Source: Stutzerimonas stutzeri (lineage in GTDB: Bacteria; Pseudomonadota; Gammaproteobacteria; Pseudomonadales; Pseudomonadaceae). From it: 48,733 bases of DNA. Both the position numbers and the translations under genes were made by a program. Shown one piece after another: positions 40,706 through 48,733 of the stretch (position 1 is the stretch's first letter; each line of letters starts with the position of its first letter). Location: the NCBI RefSeq assembly GCF_024448935.1, contig NZ_JAMOIE010000030.1, positions 1 to 48,733 of the forward strand, in the 5' to 3' direction. A model generated the notes under the pieces. It searched no databases and was not told the origin of the DNA. It saw nothing but the letters and a program-made list of their open reading frames with translations.

Positions 40706-43548
40706 GCCAGGAACGCTACGGCATCCGCCGCTTCGCCCTGCTGAACACCGCCGGCTACAGCCTCGGCATCTTTCCGCTGGAAAACCCGCTGTCGGTCTAC
40801 GGCGCCAACAACCTCGGCAAGTCCGCGTCGATCAACGCGCTGCAGTTCCCGATCCTGGCGCGCATGTCGGACATGAGCTTCGGCAAGTACAGCCTCGAGC
40901 AGTCGCGCAAGTTCTACTTCGCCTCGGACACCAGCTACATCCTCGTCGAAGTCATGCTGCCCCACGGCCCGCATGTGATCGGCGTGGCCGGCCGCGGGCC
41001 AGGCGGCGGCTTCGGTCATCAGTTCTTCGTCTACCAGGGCTCGCTGGACCTCGACCATTACCAGCAGAACGGCACCTGCCTGCGCCAGCGCGAGCTGTTC
41101 GCCAACCTCGAACGCGCCGGCATCAAGGCCTACGAGGCCAAGCCGGATGAGCTGCGCCGGCTACTGGTCGGCGGGCATACCTCGATCCCGCTGGACATGA
41201 CGCTGATCCCGCTGCGCTCGACCAGCGAGCAGAGCCTGAAGACCTTCCGCGCCCTGTTCATCAACCTGCTGCACATGCGCGAGATCACCGCCGCCAAGCT
41301 CAAGCAGCTGTTCCTCGATGCCTTCGAGCACAGCCTGCGCTCCGGCAGCGTCGACTATATCGCCGCCACCGAGGAAGCCTTCCGCGACGTACGCCGTATG
41401 GAGCAGGACTACCAGGCGCTGGTCACCGCCGGCCCGCTGATCGAAGCGCTGGCCTCGGGCGTGGCCCAGCGCGAAGTGCTGCGCGGCAAGCTGCATCGCC
41501 TCTCGCCGCTGCTCGACAACCTGCTGGGCACGTGGCACGACTATGCCGATGCGCGCAAGGAAGAGCTGGTGATCCAGGCCGAGCATTACCGCAACGAGCA
41601 GGACGGCCTGCAGAACGAACAGCGTGGCGGTACCAGTGAGCTGATGCGTCTGGAACGCGAGATCAGCGAGATCCAGCGCTGGCTCGGCGAGCTTTCAGTG
41701 CTGAAGAACCGCTTCGCCCTGGTGGACGATGCCAAGGTGCTGGAAGAGCAACTGCTCGCCGCCAAGGACGCCCACGACGAACTGGCCGGTGCCCTGGCGC
41801 AGTCGCGGCAGTTCTCCAGCGAAGACCTGGACGAGCGTCTGCGTGACCTGGAAAAACGCCTCAAGTCAGTCAAGCAGCAACTCGACCACGCCGACAACAA
41901 CAGCTACTCGCGCCTGCGCGAGGAGTTCAGCCAGCAGGACGTCGACCGCCTGATGCGCCTGTTCAATGGCCAGCTGTTCAGCCTGCCGCTGGGCGAGAAG
42001 GGCATCCAGGCCGACGGTGATGACTGGGTCAAGGTCGTCGAAGCGGTGCTGGATCGCTTCAAGGGCGACACCTTCGCCGTGCCGGGCCTGTCCATCGACC
42101 TCTCGCATATCGAGCCACCGGCGCTGCAGGCCCTGGCCGACCGTGCCGCCCTGCGCGACCAGAAGGATCGCCTGGAGCGCGAGCTCAAGCAGCTCAAGAC
42201 CCAGCATGCGGTGGCCGTCGACCGCGCGGCGAGCAAGGCCCAGGCCGAGGCGCTGTACCAGGCCGTGCTGGATGCACAGAAAGCGCTGGAAGACTTCCGC
42301 CGCAGCCAGACCCTGGCCGCCGAGGAGCCGGCGAAGCTGGAACAGCTGGCCCAGGCCGAGGCCGCCCAGGAAGAACTCAAGCGCACCAGTGACGCCTTTG
42401 CCGAGCGCGTGCAGCACCTGTCCGCCAAGCTGCAGCTGGTCGGCCGTCAGCTGGCGGATCTGGAAGCCAAGGAGCGGACGCTGGAAGACGCCCTGCGACG
42501 CCGCCAGCTGCTACCGGCGGATCTGCCGTTCGGCACGCCATTCATGGACCCGGTGGACGACTCGCTGGACAACCTGCTGCCGCTGCTCAACGACTACCAG
42601 GACAGCTGGCAGGCGCTGCAGCGCGTCGACGGTCAGATCGAGGCGCTGTATGCCCAGGTGCGCTTGAAGGGCGTGGCCAAGTTCGACAGCGAGGAAGATC
42701 CAGAGCGCCGCCTGCAGCTCTTGGTCAACGCCTACGCCCACCGTCAGGACGAGGCGCTGACCCTGGCCAAGGCCCGCCGTGCCGCGGTCACCGACATCGC
42801 CCGGACGCTGCGCAACATCCGTAGCGACTACGAAAGCCTGGAACACCAGCTGGCGCTGTTCAACCGCGAGATCAACAAGCGTCAGGTTTCCAACCTGGCG
42901 AGCTTCCGCATCGTGCTGGCGCCGAACAAGGATGCGCTCAAGCACATCGACCAGATCATCCACAGCGCCGGGCAGTACGAGGAAGGCGAGACGCTGTCGG
43001 TGTTCGATCTGCAGCAGAGCAGCGAGCAGGACAGCAAGAACGAGGAAGCCAAGGAGTACCTGGCGCGCTTGGTCGCTGCCAACAACAATCAGCTCGGCCT
43101 GAAAGATCTGTTCGAACTGGCGTTCGAGATCACCAAGGTCGGCGGTCAGCCGGTGATCCACATCGACATCGACGGTGCGGCATCCAACGGCACCACCATG
43201 ACCATCAAGGCGCTGACCAACATGTACCTGTTGCTGCACCTGATGGACCGCCAGCAGGCCGGGCGCATCCGCCTGCCCTACTACCTCGACGAGGCGGCGG
43301 ATATCGACGAGCGCAACCAGCAGGCGCTGATCGAAACCAGCCTGCAGCTGGGCTTCGTGCCGATCCTCGCCTCAGTGAAACCGCAGGTTTCGGCGCACGT
43401 CGCCATCGATCTGGAAGGCGGCAGCGGTCCGAGCGGAATCTACATCGACGAGGCGGACTGGCAGTTCATCAAGCGTCGCGAGCGGTCCGAGCCATTTGAC
43501 GGCGCAGCTGCTCAAAGGCCTGCTAAAGAGTTCGAGCCAGTCAGCTGA
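40702..43548 (+). CDS. mksB: Condensin ATPase MksB (SMC-like)
   Basis: 948 residues. The N-terminal head has Walker A GANNLGKSAS (residues 34-43); the C-terminal head has Walker B LPYYLDEAADID near 860 with the downstream QQALIETSLQLGFVPILASV. Between them are long coiled coils rich in Glu, Lys, Leu and Ala, and a hinge near 420-460. It is shorter than SMC or MukB (about 1100-1480), as expected for MksB. It should compact DNA with MksEF. No mksG (toprim nuclease) gene follows. Confidence 0.92.
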   Translation: MSQERYGIRRFALLNTAGYSLGIFPLENPLSVYGANNLGKSASINALQFPILARMSDMSFGKYSLEQSRKFYFASDTSYILVEVMLPHGPHVIGVAGRGPGGGFGHQFFVYQGSLDLDHYQQNGTCLRQRELFANLERAGIKAYEAKPDELRRLLVGGHTSIPLDMTLIPLRSTSEQSLKTFRALFINLLHMREITAAKLKQLFLDAFEHSLRSGSVDYIAATEEAFRDVRRMEQDYQALVTAGPLIEALASGVAQREVLRGKLHRLSPLLDNLLGTWHDYADARKEELVIQAEHYRNEQDGLQNEQRGGTSELMRLEREISEIQRWLGELSVLKNRFALVDDAKVLEEQLLAAKDAHDELAGALAQSRQFSSEDLDERLRDLEKRLKSVKQQLDHADNNSYSRLREEFSQQDVDRLMRLFNGQLFSLPLGEKGIQADGDDWVKVVEAVLDRFKGDTFAVPGLSIDLSHIEPPALQALADRAALRDQKDRLERELKQLKTQHAVAVDRAASKAQAEALYQAVLDAQKALEDFRRSQTLAAEEPAKLEQLAQAEAAQEELKRTSDAFAERVQHLSAKLQLVGRQLADLEAKERTLEDALRRRQLLPADLPFGTPFMDPVDDSLDNLLPLLNDYQDSWQALQRVDGQIEALYAQVRLKGVAKFDSEEDPERRLQLLVNAYAHRQDEALTLAKARRAAVTDIARTLRNIRSDYESLEHQLALFNREINKRQVSNLASFRIVLAPNKDALKHIDQIIHSAGQYEEGETLSVFDLQQSSEQDSKNEEAKEYLARLVAANNNQLGLKDLFELAFEITKVGGQPVIHIDIDGAASNGTTMTIKALTNMYLLLHLMDRQQAGRIRLPYYLDEAADIDERNQQALIETSLQLGFVPILASVKPQVSAHVAIDLEGGSGPSGIYIDEADWQFIKRRERSEPFDGAAAQRPAKEFEPVS

Positions 43549-43709
43549 AGATCACGAACTAAGCAGCTAGCCAATGGTGCGGGCTGTTTAGTTCAGCTTC
43601 AAATCTCCCGCTGTACCGCCTCTAAAGAGACCGGATACACGTAGGCAGTCGTACCTTCGTTGTGATCAAACAAAGTGCTTGCCATAGAGGATGAGTCCAT
43701 ACGCGCCCA

Positions 43710-43746
43710 TAAACCCCACCTCTCGCTAATGGGTTTTTGCGTTTTA
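43710..43746 (+). terminator. Rho-independent terminator after mksB
   Basis: Stem AAACCC / GGGTTT with a 14-base loop followed by TTGCGTTTT. It lies about 165 bases after the mksB stop and has the U-tail expected for a plus-strand terminator, a form seen in other Pseudomonas terminators. Confidence 0.6.
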
Positions 43747-43783
43747 CAGTGCCGTCAGAGGCTGGCAGTTCGACGATGAAGAC

Positions 43784-43808
43784 CCCTGCCGGAAAACACC
43801 CGGCAGGG
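43784..43808. repeat. Hairpin CCCTGCCGG / CCGGCAGGG
   Basis: A perfect 9-bp stem with a 7-base loop (AAAACAC) in the gap between mksB and the RTX gene. There is no U-run on either strand, so it is only a possible terminator for the RTX transcript. Confidence 0.45.
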
Positions 43809-43860
43809 AGCAGTGTCACGGACAGTTGATGCCGCCCTGATCTACATCTGTATTTCGCTG

Positions 43861-46800
43861 TTATCCAGTGACACCTCCAGCCACAACCATATCAACGCTT
43901 GGCGTAAAATTAACCGACTGCAGCTCGCTGGAACTGATACCTACCAGTTTAATGAACGACTGCATGTCATATTCGGCGCCATTCAGGCCATCGAAGTCGA
44001 TGTTCAGCAGCGTATCGTCACCTTCCTGGGTCAGTGACAGGTAACCCAAGGTCGGATCGAAGGGATTGCCACCGGCATAATCGATGAAGCCGGAGTATTC
44101 ACTGTCCGCGACCAGCGTCGAAATATCCAGAACGTCGTCGCTCAGCGTGAAATCGGTAACCACGGCCGGCGGTTGATCGCTTGGCTCCATCATCCAGCGA
44201 TTGCTTTCCACGCTGAAAGTATCCTTGCCCGTGCCGCCGGTCAGCGTGCTGCCCAGGCTTGCGTAAAGGGTGTCATCGCCATCACCGCCATTCAGCGTGC
44301 TCGCCTGATCGGCGGACAATAAGTCAGCACCAGCCCCTCCGTTCAGCTCATTAGCACCACCGTAACCATACAGCATATCATCACCGTCACCGCCGTTGAG
44401 GACATCATCACCCCCAGCGCCAGACAGGTAATCATTGCCGGCGCCACCGTTCAGCTCATTGTCGGATTCTGACTCACTATTATAGCTATAATAGTCAGCC
44501 GCCGTGAGCCTGTCGTCTCCCTCGCTACCGTTCAGGACGTCGCTGCCGCTACCGCCGTAAAGGTCATCGTTACCCGCACCACCCTCGAGAAGGTCATCTC
44601 CTTCCTCGCCATACAGATAATCATCCCTTACACCTCCATACAGCTTGTCGTTGCCACTACCACCGGAAATGTTGTTGCCATCATCGCCACCCTGCAGGGT
44701 GTCATCACCTGCCCCACCCCAAATATCGTTGTAGCCGGCGCCGCCATGGACCGTATCATTCCCGGCCTCAGCGCGAATCTGGTCGTAGCCGCCCAGGCCG
44801 TGAATGGTGTCATTGCCCAAGGTGCCAGTCAGTTCGTCATCCCCTTCGGTGCCGGTAATGGTATTGCCAGCCTTGATGATGAAATCAAGCGTGGTAGCGT
44901 CACCGATCCCGGCAAACGGATTGCCATCACCGTCAGCAAAGGCTCCCTCACTGACTATGACGTGATACGCCAACCCATTGGCTAAGTTGATCTGTGGATC
45001 AATCCTCACCACGTTGTCCTGCACCGTCACATGGTTCGGGTCAGTGACGTCGATGACCAGCGGCTCGCCCGCCTCGGAATGGATTGTGATCGTGCCGCCC
45101 TGCTGGGCGATGACCGTTTCATTGAAGGTCAGCGTGACGCGCGTGAAAGCCGGCACATTGGCCGCGCCATCGACGGGGGTGGTTCCCACCAGGAAAGGGG
45201 CGCCTTCTTGTTTGAGGTCCGGTTGCAACTCCTTGGGCTCTGCCGACTCGATGGCCGTATTCAATGCTTCATCGTCCAGTGTGTTGCCACCGGCAAGCGC
45301 ATCGGCCAGGTCCTTCTGAGCCACGATCTGTGCTTTTACGGCGTTATTTAACGCATGCTCGGCAGTCGCGCCTTCCTCTGAAACTGCGAGCTTCACGCGC
45401 TGATTGAGATTGGCCAGGGAGCCTGCCGCGGATGCGCTTGTCCCGCTTTCGAGGGCGCTGCCATTTTGCGCGGCGGAACCGTCGATGATGGTGGTGATCG
45501 TATCGGCATCGGAAAGATCGACCGACTCGGTACTTTCTCGGATCGTGTCGGCGATGAACGACGCCGTGTTCTTGGCCGCCGAGCCGATATCTCCGTCCAT
45601 GCCACTCAGCATTCTGGCCGTGGTCGTGATCAGGTTGGCGACCTGAATCGAAGAAGACTGCACCTGAAGCGCTGCGGCCTTTTCTTCAGCGGTGGCAGTA
45701 TCGGAAAGTGCAGCGGCAATAGGATCGCTACCGGTAAGGTCCGTGCCTTCAGGTAGCCCCAGGGCGCTGATGACCTTACTTTGTGCCTCTGCCACCTGCT
45801 CCGGTGTCGCATTCTCACCGGCGATTTCGGCCACAAGCGTGGTCAGCGGATTGACTATGGTGGAGCCAGCCGGCGCCTTGAAGATCCCGGCGTTCGCTAG
45901 ACCGGTACTGACGTCCGTGCCGCCATGGACGATCAAGGTACCTTCCTTTCCGCCGAGCAGGGTGAAGTTACCCAGGTAGTCGGTGACGCTCTGAGGCTCC
46001 CCCTCATCCCATTTTCCATCCCCATCCTGATCCAGAAAGACGGTAGCCCCCCGCAAATAACCATCCTGGGCAACGCCGCTGATGGAGTCGGGCTCCGGAT
46101 CGGGAATCGGCAGCTGCTCGCCCTGGTTGATGATTACATTATCCACTCCCGAGAACTGATCAGCGTTTTCTATGTTGGAAATGTCTAATATACCGCCGGA
46201 GACGTTCAGTGTGCCGCCGTTGAGGCTGATGGTGCTGTCGGCAGCTAGCTCAAGGCCTTCCAAGTCACTTAATTGGGTTGCCGTGAAATCAAAAGTTAAA
46301 TTACCACTATCAAGTTCAATGACTAATGTTACCGGATATTGCGGTGCATTTTCACTATAAAAGGTAACGACTAAGTCGCCTGGGCCCGTGATTGAATAGC
46401 CTGCACCATTAAAAGTTGACAAGACATCAAAATCGGCTGAAATCTCAACGCCTTCCTCTATGAAAATTTTCTTTTCATTAATAGCGACAGTAGTATTGTC
46501 GCTTCTCTGCCAATACTTAAAAACACCATCATCTTCGGTCAAGTGCCCATCTTCAACGAGGTTGAAGGTGGAATCCAAGTCAGGTGTGGGCTGCGGTATC
46601 GGCTTGGGTTCGGGTTCGGGTTCCACCATGCGACCATCTTGATAAAGATAGACTGTGTCGCTTAAGGCACTACCATTGATGGTGAGACCTTGCACTTCGA
46701 CTTCGAAATCATCCAGTTGCGACTCATTCAGAGTGAACGAGAACACCAAGGCGCCACTATTCTGGCCATTGCTCGCAGATAGCGAATAGTCGACAGTAGT

Positions 46801-48093
46801 CACGCCGCCTAGGGAGGTGCTTGCAGAAGACAAGGAAAGGGCGCCGCCCCCTTGGAGGGATACCCCATCCAGAGAGGCCTCGGACGGGAAAGTGAGGCTG
46901 AATTTGACGGAGTTACTACCCGCTTCCCAGTCCTCCGTCATCGTCAGTGTAAGCTGGGTGCTCTCGGGTTGAGCTTCCGGTGCGGGCTGAGGTACCGGTT
47001 CGGGCTGAGGCTCAGACTCAGACTCAGACTCACGTTCGGGCTCCGGTTGGAGCACTTCCATATTGTCAAGTGCCGCCTCCGCATCGCGGGCTGTCATTAT
47101 TGAATTCAGAACATTGCGAATATTGGCCAAGCCCTCTTCACTGGAGACGGTGGCCAATAACTTGGGATTTTCCACCAGTCGCTGAGTATATGCTGTAGCA
47201 AAGTCCTGACGGGCCTGCAGCACTTCCGTATCCGGGCCTTGCGCACCCTGCATCATGGCGAGGGCGATATCCCCCAGTGTGGCTTCACCAGTCACCAGAG
47301 CATCACTCCAGTAAGCCAGGCCGGTAGCGTCGGCTTCACGACCAAATAGTTGCTGATAGAGCGCCGAGACCTGCTCCTGAGGTGTCAGTTCGGCCAATCC
47401 CTCTTGGTACTCATCAGAACTGGCGAAGGCACGCGCCACGTTCAGCATTTCGCCACCTTCGGCGAGCATCTGCGCAGCCCAGTATTCCAGTCCCTCCGGA
47501 TCGGCGGGACGACCGAAGTAGGCGAGGTAAATCGACTGCACTGCGGCATGGTGTAGTGATGCTGCTGTGTTGATCAATCCATCGACTTGCTGCTCAGGCG
47601 AGAGGCTCGCAAGGTCGGCCTCACTCGTAACGTTCTGCAGATAGGTGCGAGCAAAATCAAGGTTGTCAGCGTAAGCCTGCTCCCCTCCCACCTTGCTGGA
47701 TAGCACCTCTGTCAGGCCTTCAGCTGCCTGGGTCTTGGCATTCAGGACACTGGCGTCTGCATTAGAAGCCCCTTCGATCATGGCGATGACAAGATCAGCC
47801 GGAGACAACGTTGCGCCATCCAGAGCCTCTGTCCAGTAAGCCAAGCCCTCCGGCTCGGGAGAACGACCAAAGGCCTGCTGATAAATAGTTGTGACGACCA
47901 CCTCATTGCTGGCTGAAGCACTCCGGCCAATATATTCATCGCTTACTTCAAACGCTTTTACAATGCCAGAGAAATCGTCCTCTTGATTTTCAAACGTGTT
48001 AGACCAGTACTGAAGCCCTTCCGGGTCGGCAGCACGGCCAAAATAGGCAATGTAGAGAGACTGGATTGCTTCTTCAGAGATCCTAGGCAGCAT
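43861..48093 (-). CDS. Large secreted DUF4214/RTX protein
   Basis: 1410 residues. Four DUF4214-type units lie at about 8-60, 65-110, 185-240 and 243-290 (xYxxxFGRxxDPEGLxYW). Then comes an acidic linker of SE and PEP repeats (about 350-385), a cadherin-like or beta-sandwich part, a segment with FLDQDGDGKWDEGEP (calcium-binding loop), a Big_5-like part (TTPVDGAANVPAFTRVTLTF) and nine or more RTX nonapeptides (GGAGNDDLYGGSGSDVL) at about 1080-1290. The end resembles a type I secretion signal. It should be exported by a T1SS and folded by calcium outside the cell. It has lower GC than its neighbours. Nearest relatives are surface or S-layer-like proteins. Confidence 0.88.
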   Translation of the reverse strand: MLPRISEEAIQSLYIAYFGRAADPEGLQYWSNTFENQEDDFSGIVKAFEVSDEYIGRSASASNEVVVTTIYQQAFGRSPEPEGLAYWTEALDGATLSPADLVIAMIEGASNADASVLNAKTQAAEGLTEVLSSKVGGEQAYADNLDFARTYLQNVTSEADLASLSPEQQVDGLINTAASLHHAAVQSIYLAYFGRPADPEGLEYWAAQMLAEGGEMLNVARAFASSDEYQEGLAELTPQEQVSALYQQLFGREADATGLAYWSDALVTGEATLGDIALAMMQGAQGPDTEVLQARQDFATAYTQRLVENPKLLATVSSEEGLANIRNVLNSIMTARDAEAALDNMEVLQPEPERESESESEPQPEPVPQPAPEAQPESTQLTLTMTEDWEAGSNSVKFSLTFPSEASLDGVSLQGGGALSLSSASTSLGGVTTVDYSLSASNGQNSGALVFSFTLNESQLDDFEVEVQGLTINGSALSDTVYLYQDGRMVEPEPEPKPIPQPTPDLDSTFNLVEDGHLTEDDGVFKYWQRSDNTTVAINEKKIFIEEGVEISADFDVLSTFNGAGYSITGPGDLVVTFYSENAPQYPVTLVIELDSGNLTFDFTATQLSDLEGLELAADSTISLNGGTLNVSGGILDISNIENADQFSGVDNVIINQGEQLPIPDPEPDSISGVAQDGYLRGATVFLDQDGDGKWDEGEPQSVTDYLGNFTLLGGKEGTLIVHGGTDVSTGLANAGIFKAPAGSTIVNPLTTLVAEIAGENATPEQVAEAQSKVISALGLPEGTDLTGSDPIAAALSDTATAEEKAAALQVQSSSIQVANLITTTARMLSGMDGDIGSAAKNTASFIADTIRESTESVDLSDADTITTIIDGSAAQNGSALESGTSASAAGSLANLNQRVKLAVSEEGATAEHALNNAVKAQIVAQKDLADALAGGNTLDDEALNTAIESAEPKELQPDLKQEGAPFLVGTTPVDGAANVPAFTRVTLTFNETVIAQQGGTITIHSEAGEPLVIDVTDPNHVTVQDNVVRIDPQINLANGLAYHVIVSEGAFADGDGNPFAGIGDATTLDFIIKAGNTITGTEGDDELTGTLGNDTIHGLGGYDQIRAEAGNDTVHGGAGYNDIWGGAGDDTLQGGDDGNNISGGSGNDKLYGGVRDDYLYGEEGDDLLEGGAGNDDLYGGSGSDVLNGSEGDDRLTAADYYSYNSESESDNELNGGAGNDYLSGAGGDDVLNGGDGDDMLYGYGGANELNGGAGADLLSADQASTLNGGDGDDTLYASLGSTLTGGTGKDTFSVESNRWMMEPSDQPPAVVTDFTLSDDVLDISTLVADSEYSGFIDYAGGNPFDPTLGYLSLTQEGDDTLLNIDFDGLNGAEYDMQSFIKLVGISSSELQSVNFTPSVDMVVAGGVTG

Positions 48094-48733
48094 TTTTATA
48101 CCTTATTCCGTTAGGGGCTGTTGACGTTTAGCGCGAGGGGCAGAAGGAGGGAGAGCAAACCCGCACAATCTAGATTCCTACACCGAAGAACTTGCGAGTT
48201 TGCAATGTCTAAACTGATACTCATTGACGAAGCTGGAGGGAATTCTCTCCCAGCACGCCATCTATCACAAGCCCGACCTGAGCATGGTAAGCGAACGGAC
48301 CTCACGCCGTCGGCACAGAGAGCATGGAAGACTAAGAAACGCTATTGCCGTGAGACTGCTCACCAGCCTCGCCACAGTAGGCTCTGGCCCCGGTTGGTAA
48401 AAGATGGGTTTATGGATCGGTTACATCGTTTCCATATGAATCCCCTGCTGGAAAAAGCACAGAAAGCAGGCGGGGTATTTGAGCAAAAGGTGGGTGGGCT
48501 GGACTTTCAAACAGCGCCAGCAGCATCTGCCTAGAGGCGCGAGGCGCTGTAGGCAGCGGCATGTTCATCTGAACATCGAGAAGTGCTCAGCACTTGTAGC
48601 GCTGAGCTGCGGCTGGGCCGAGTGCCTTCTGCAGCTTCTGGGTCTGCTCGACAAGCCTCTGCTGCCGAGGCGAGGCCCCAAAGTCGAACGAATTTTTCTT
48701 CGCCCAAAGACAAACCCCCGGTCCTCTTACGAA
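48094..48733. other. Region with no recognised gene at the window edge
   Basis: 640 bases. It must contain the promoter of the RTX gene (AAGG 8 bases before its ATG, AT-rich TATAAAAATG). The first part, GGGGCTGTTGACGTTTAGCG, resembles the end of an IS element. Frames on both strands are open for 60-137 codons, but none shows a domain; one plus-strand frame (MVSERTSRRRHREHGRLR) is protein-like but short. The region may be the beginning of a gene cut by the window or a relic. Confidence 0.4.

Noticed and set aside
48121..48534. 137-codon open frame at the window edge
   Set aside because: No ribosome site, no domain, mixed codon use; too weak to call a gene.

Overview
The window looks like chromosomal DNA of a Pseudomonas of the stutzeri group (Stutzerimonas). 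The reasons are GC-rich coding sequence with short operons, a Pseudomonas-type REP palindrome, and gene orders recalled from Pseudomonas aeruginosa: a FabH-like gene next to DUF3820 and ankyrin genes, holD-rimI, and mksF-mksE-mksB. No tRNA, rRNA or CRISPR array was seen. All family calls come from reading motifs by eye; no database search was run.

Layout. Positions 1-9300 are mostly ordinary chromosome: a MITE-like repeat, a DUF2057 lipoprotein, a general porin, a FabH-type ketoacyl synthase, small conserved proteins, an ankyrin protein, an MFS exporter and two alpha/beta hydrolases. Gene decay shows at 5.5-6.0 kb, where a frameshifted aldo/keto reductase start remains. At 9.64-9.83 kb an SLC13-type permease breaks off exactly where a metal-resistance cassette begins (9.83-12.6 kb). 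The cassette has a DmeF/CzcD-like CDF exporter and an RcnR-type sensor on the minus strand, divergent from an NreB-like MFS exporter with a His-rich tail. A near-perfect RcnR operator lies between them. 12.6-20 kb holds small acidic or lipoproteins, a DUF445 membrane protein, an SsuABC/NMT1-type ABC operon, a HIT protein, and a CPG2-like carboxypeptidase. A YfcG/YghU-like GST follows.

21.0-22.0 kb is a decayed, AT-richer island with a VOC/PhnB tail fragment, an inverted repeat, an inverted pair of perfect DnaA boxes and a frameshifted AraC regulator end. TauE/SafE, RNase Z, another decayed gene and the helicase gene hrpA follow; hrpA carries a REP palindrome translated in frame. 29-33.7 kb carries a DMT exporter, beta-carbonic anhydrase, the trehalose genes otsB-otsA and a divergent acidic protein. 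33.7-35.5 kb is rimI, a putative holD, and a 134-codon leuA whose catalytic barrel has been deleted in frame. 35.6-38.2 kb holds a repeat-rich spacer and the carboxynorspermidine (spermidine/norspermidine) operon. 38.5-43.5 kb is the MksFEB condensin, with a repeat unit between mksF and mksE. The window ends with a 1410-residue secreted DUF4214/RTX protein and about 640 bases with no recognised gene.

How the genes work together. The clearest regulated unit is the divergent nickel/cobalt cassette, with sensor, operator and two exporters. otsA-otsB make trehalose, and the divergent acidic protein may share the osmotic-stress context. CASDH and NspC form two consecutive polyamine steps. MksF, MksE and MksB form one chromosome-organising complex. 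The RTX protein needs a type I secretion system that is not in the window.
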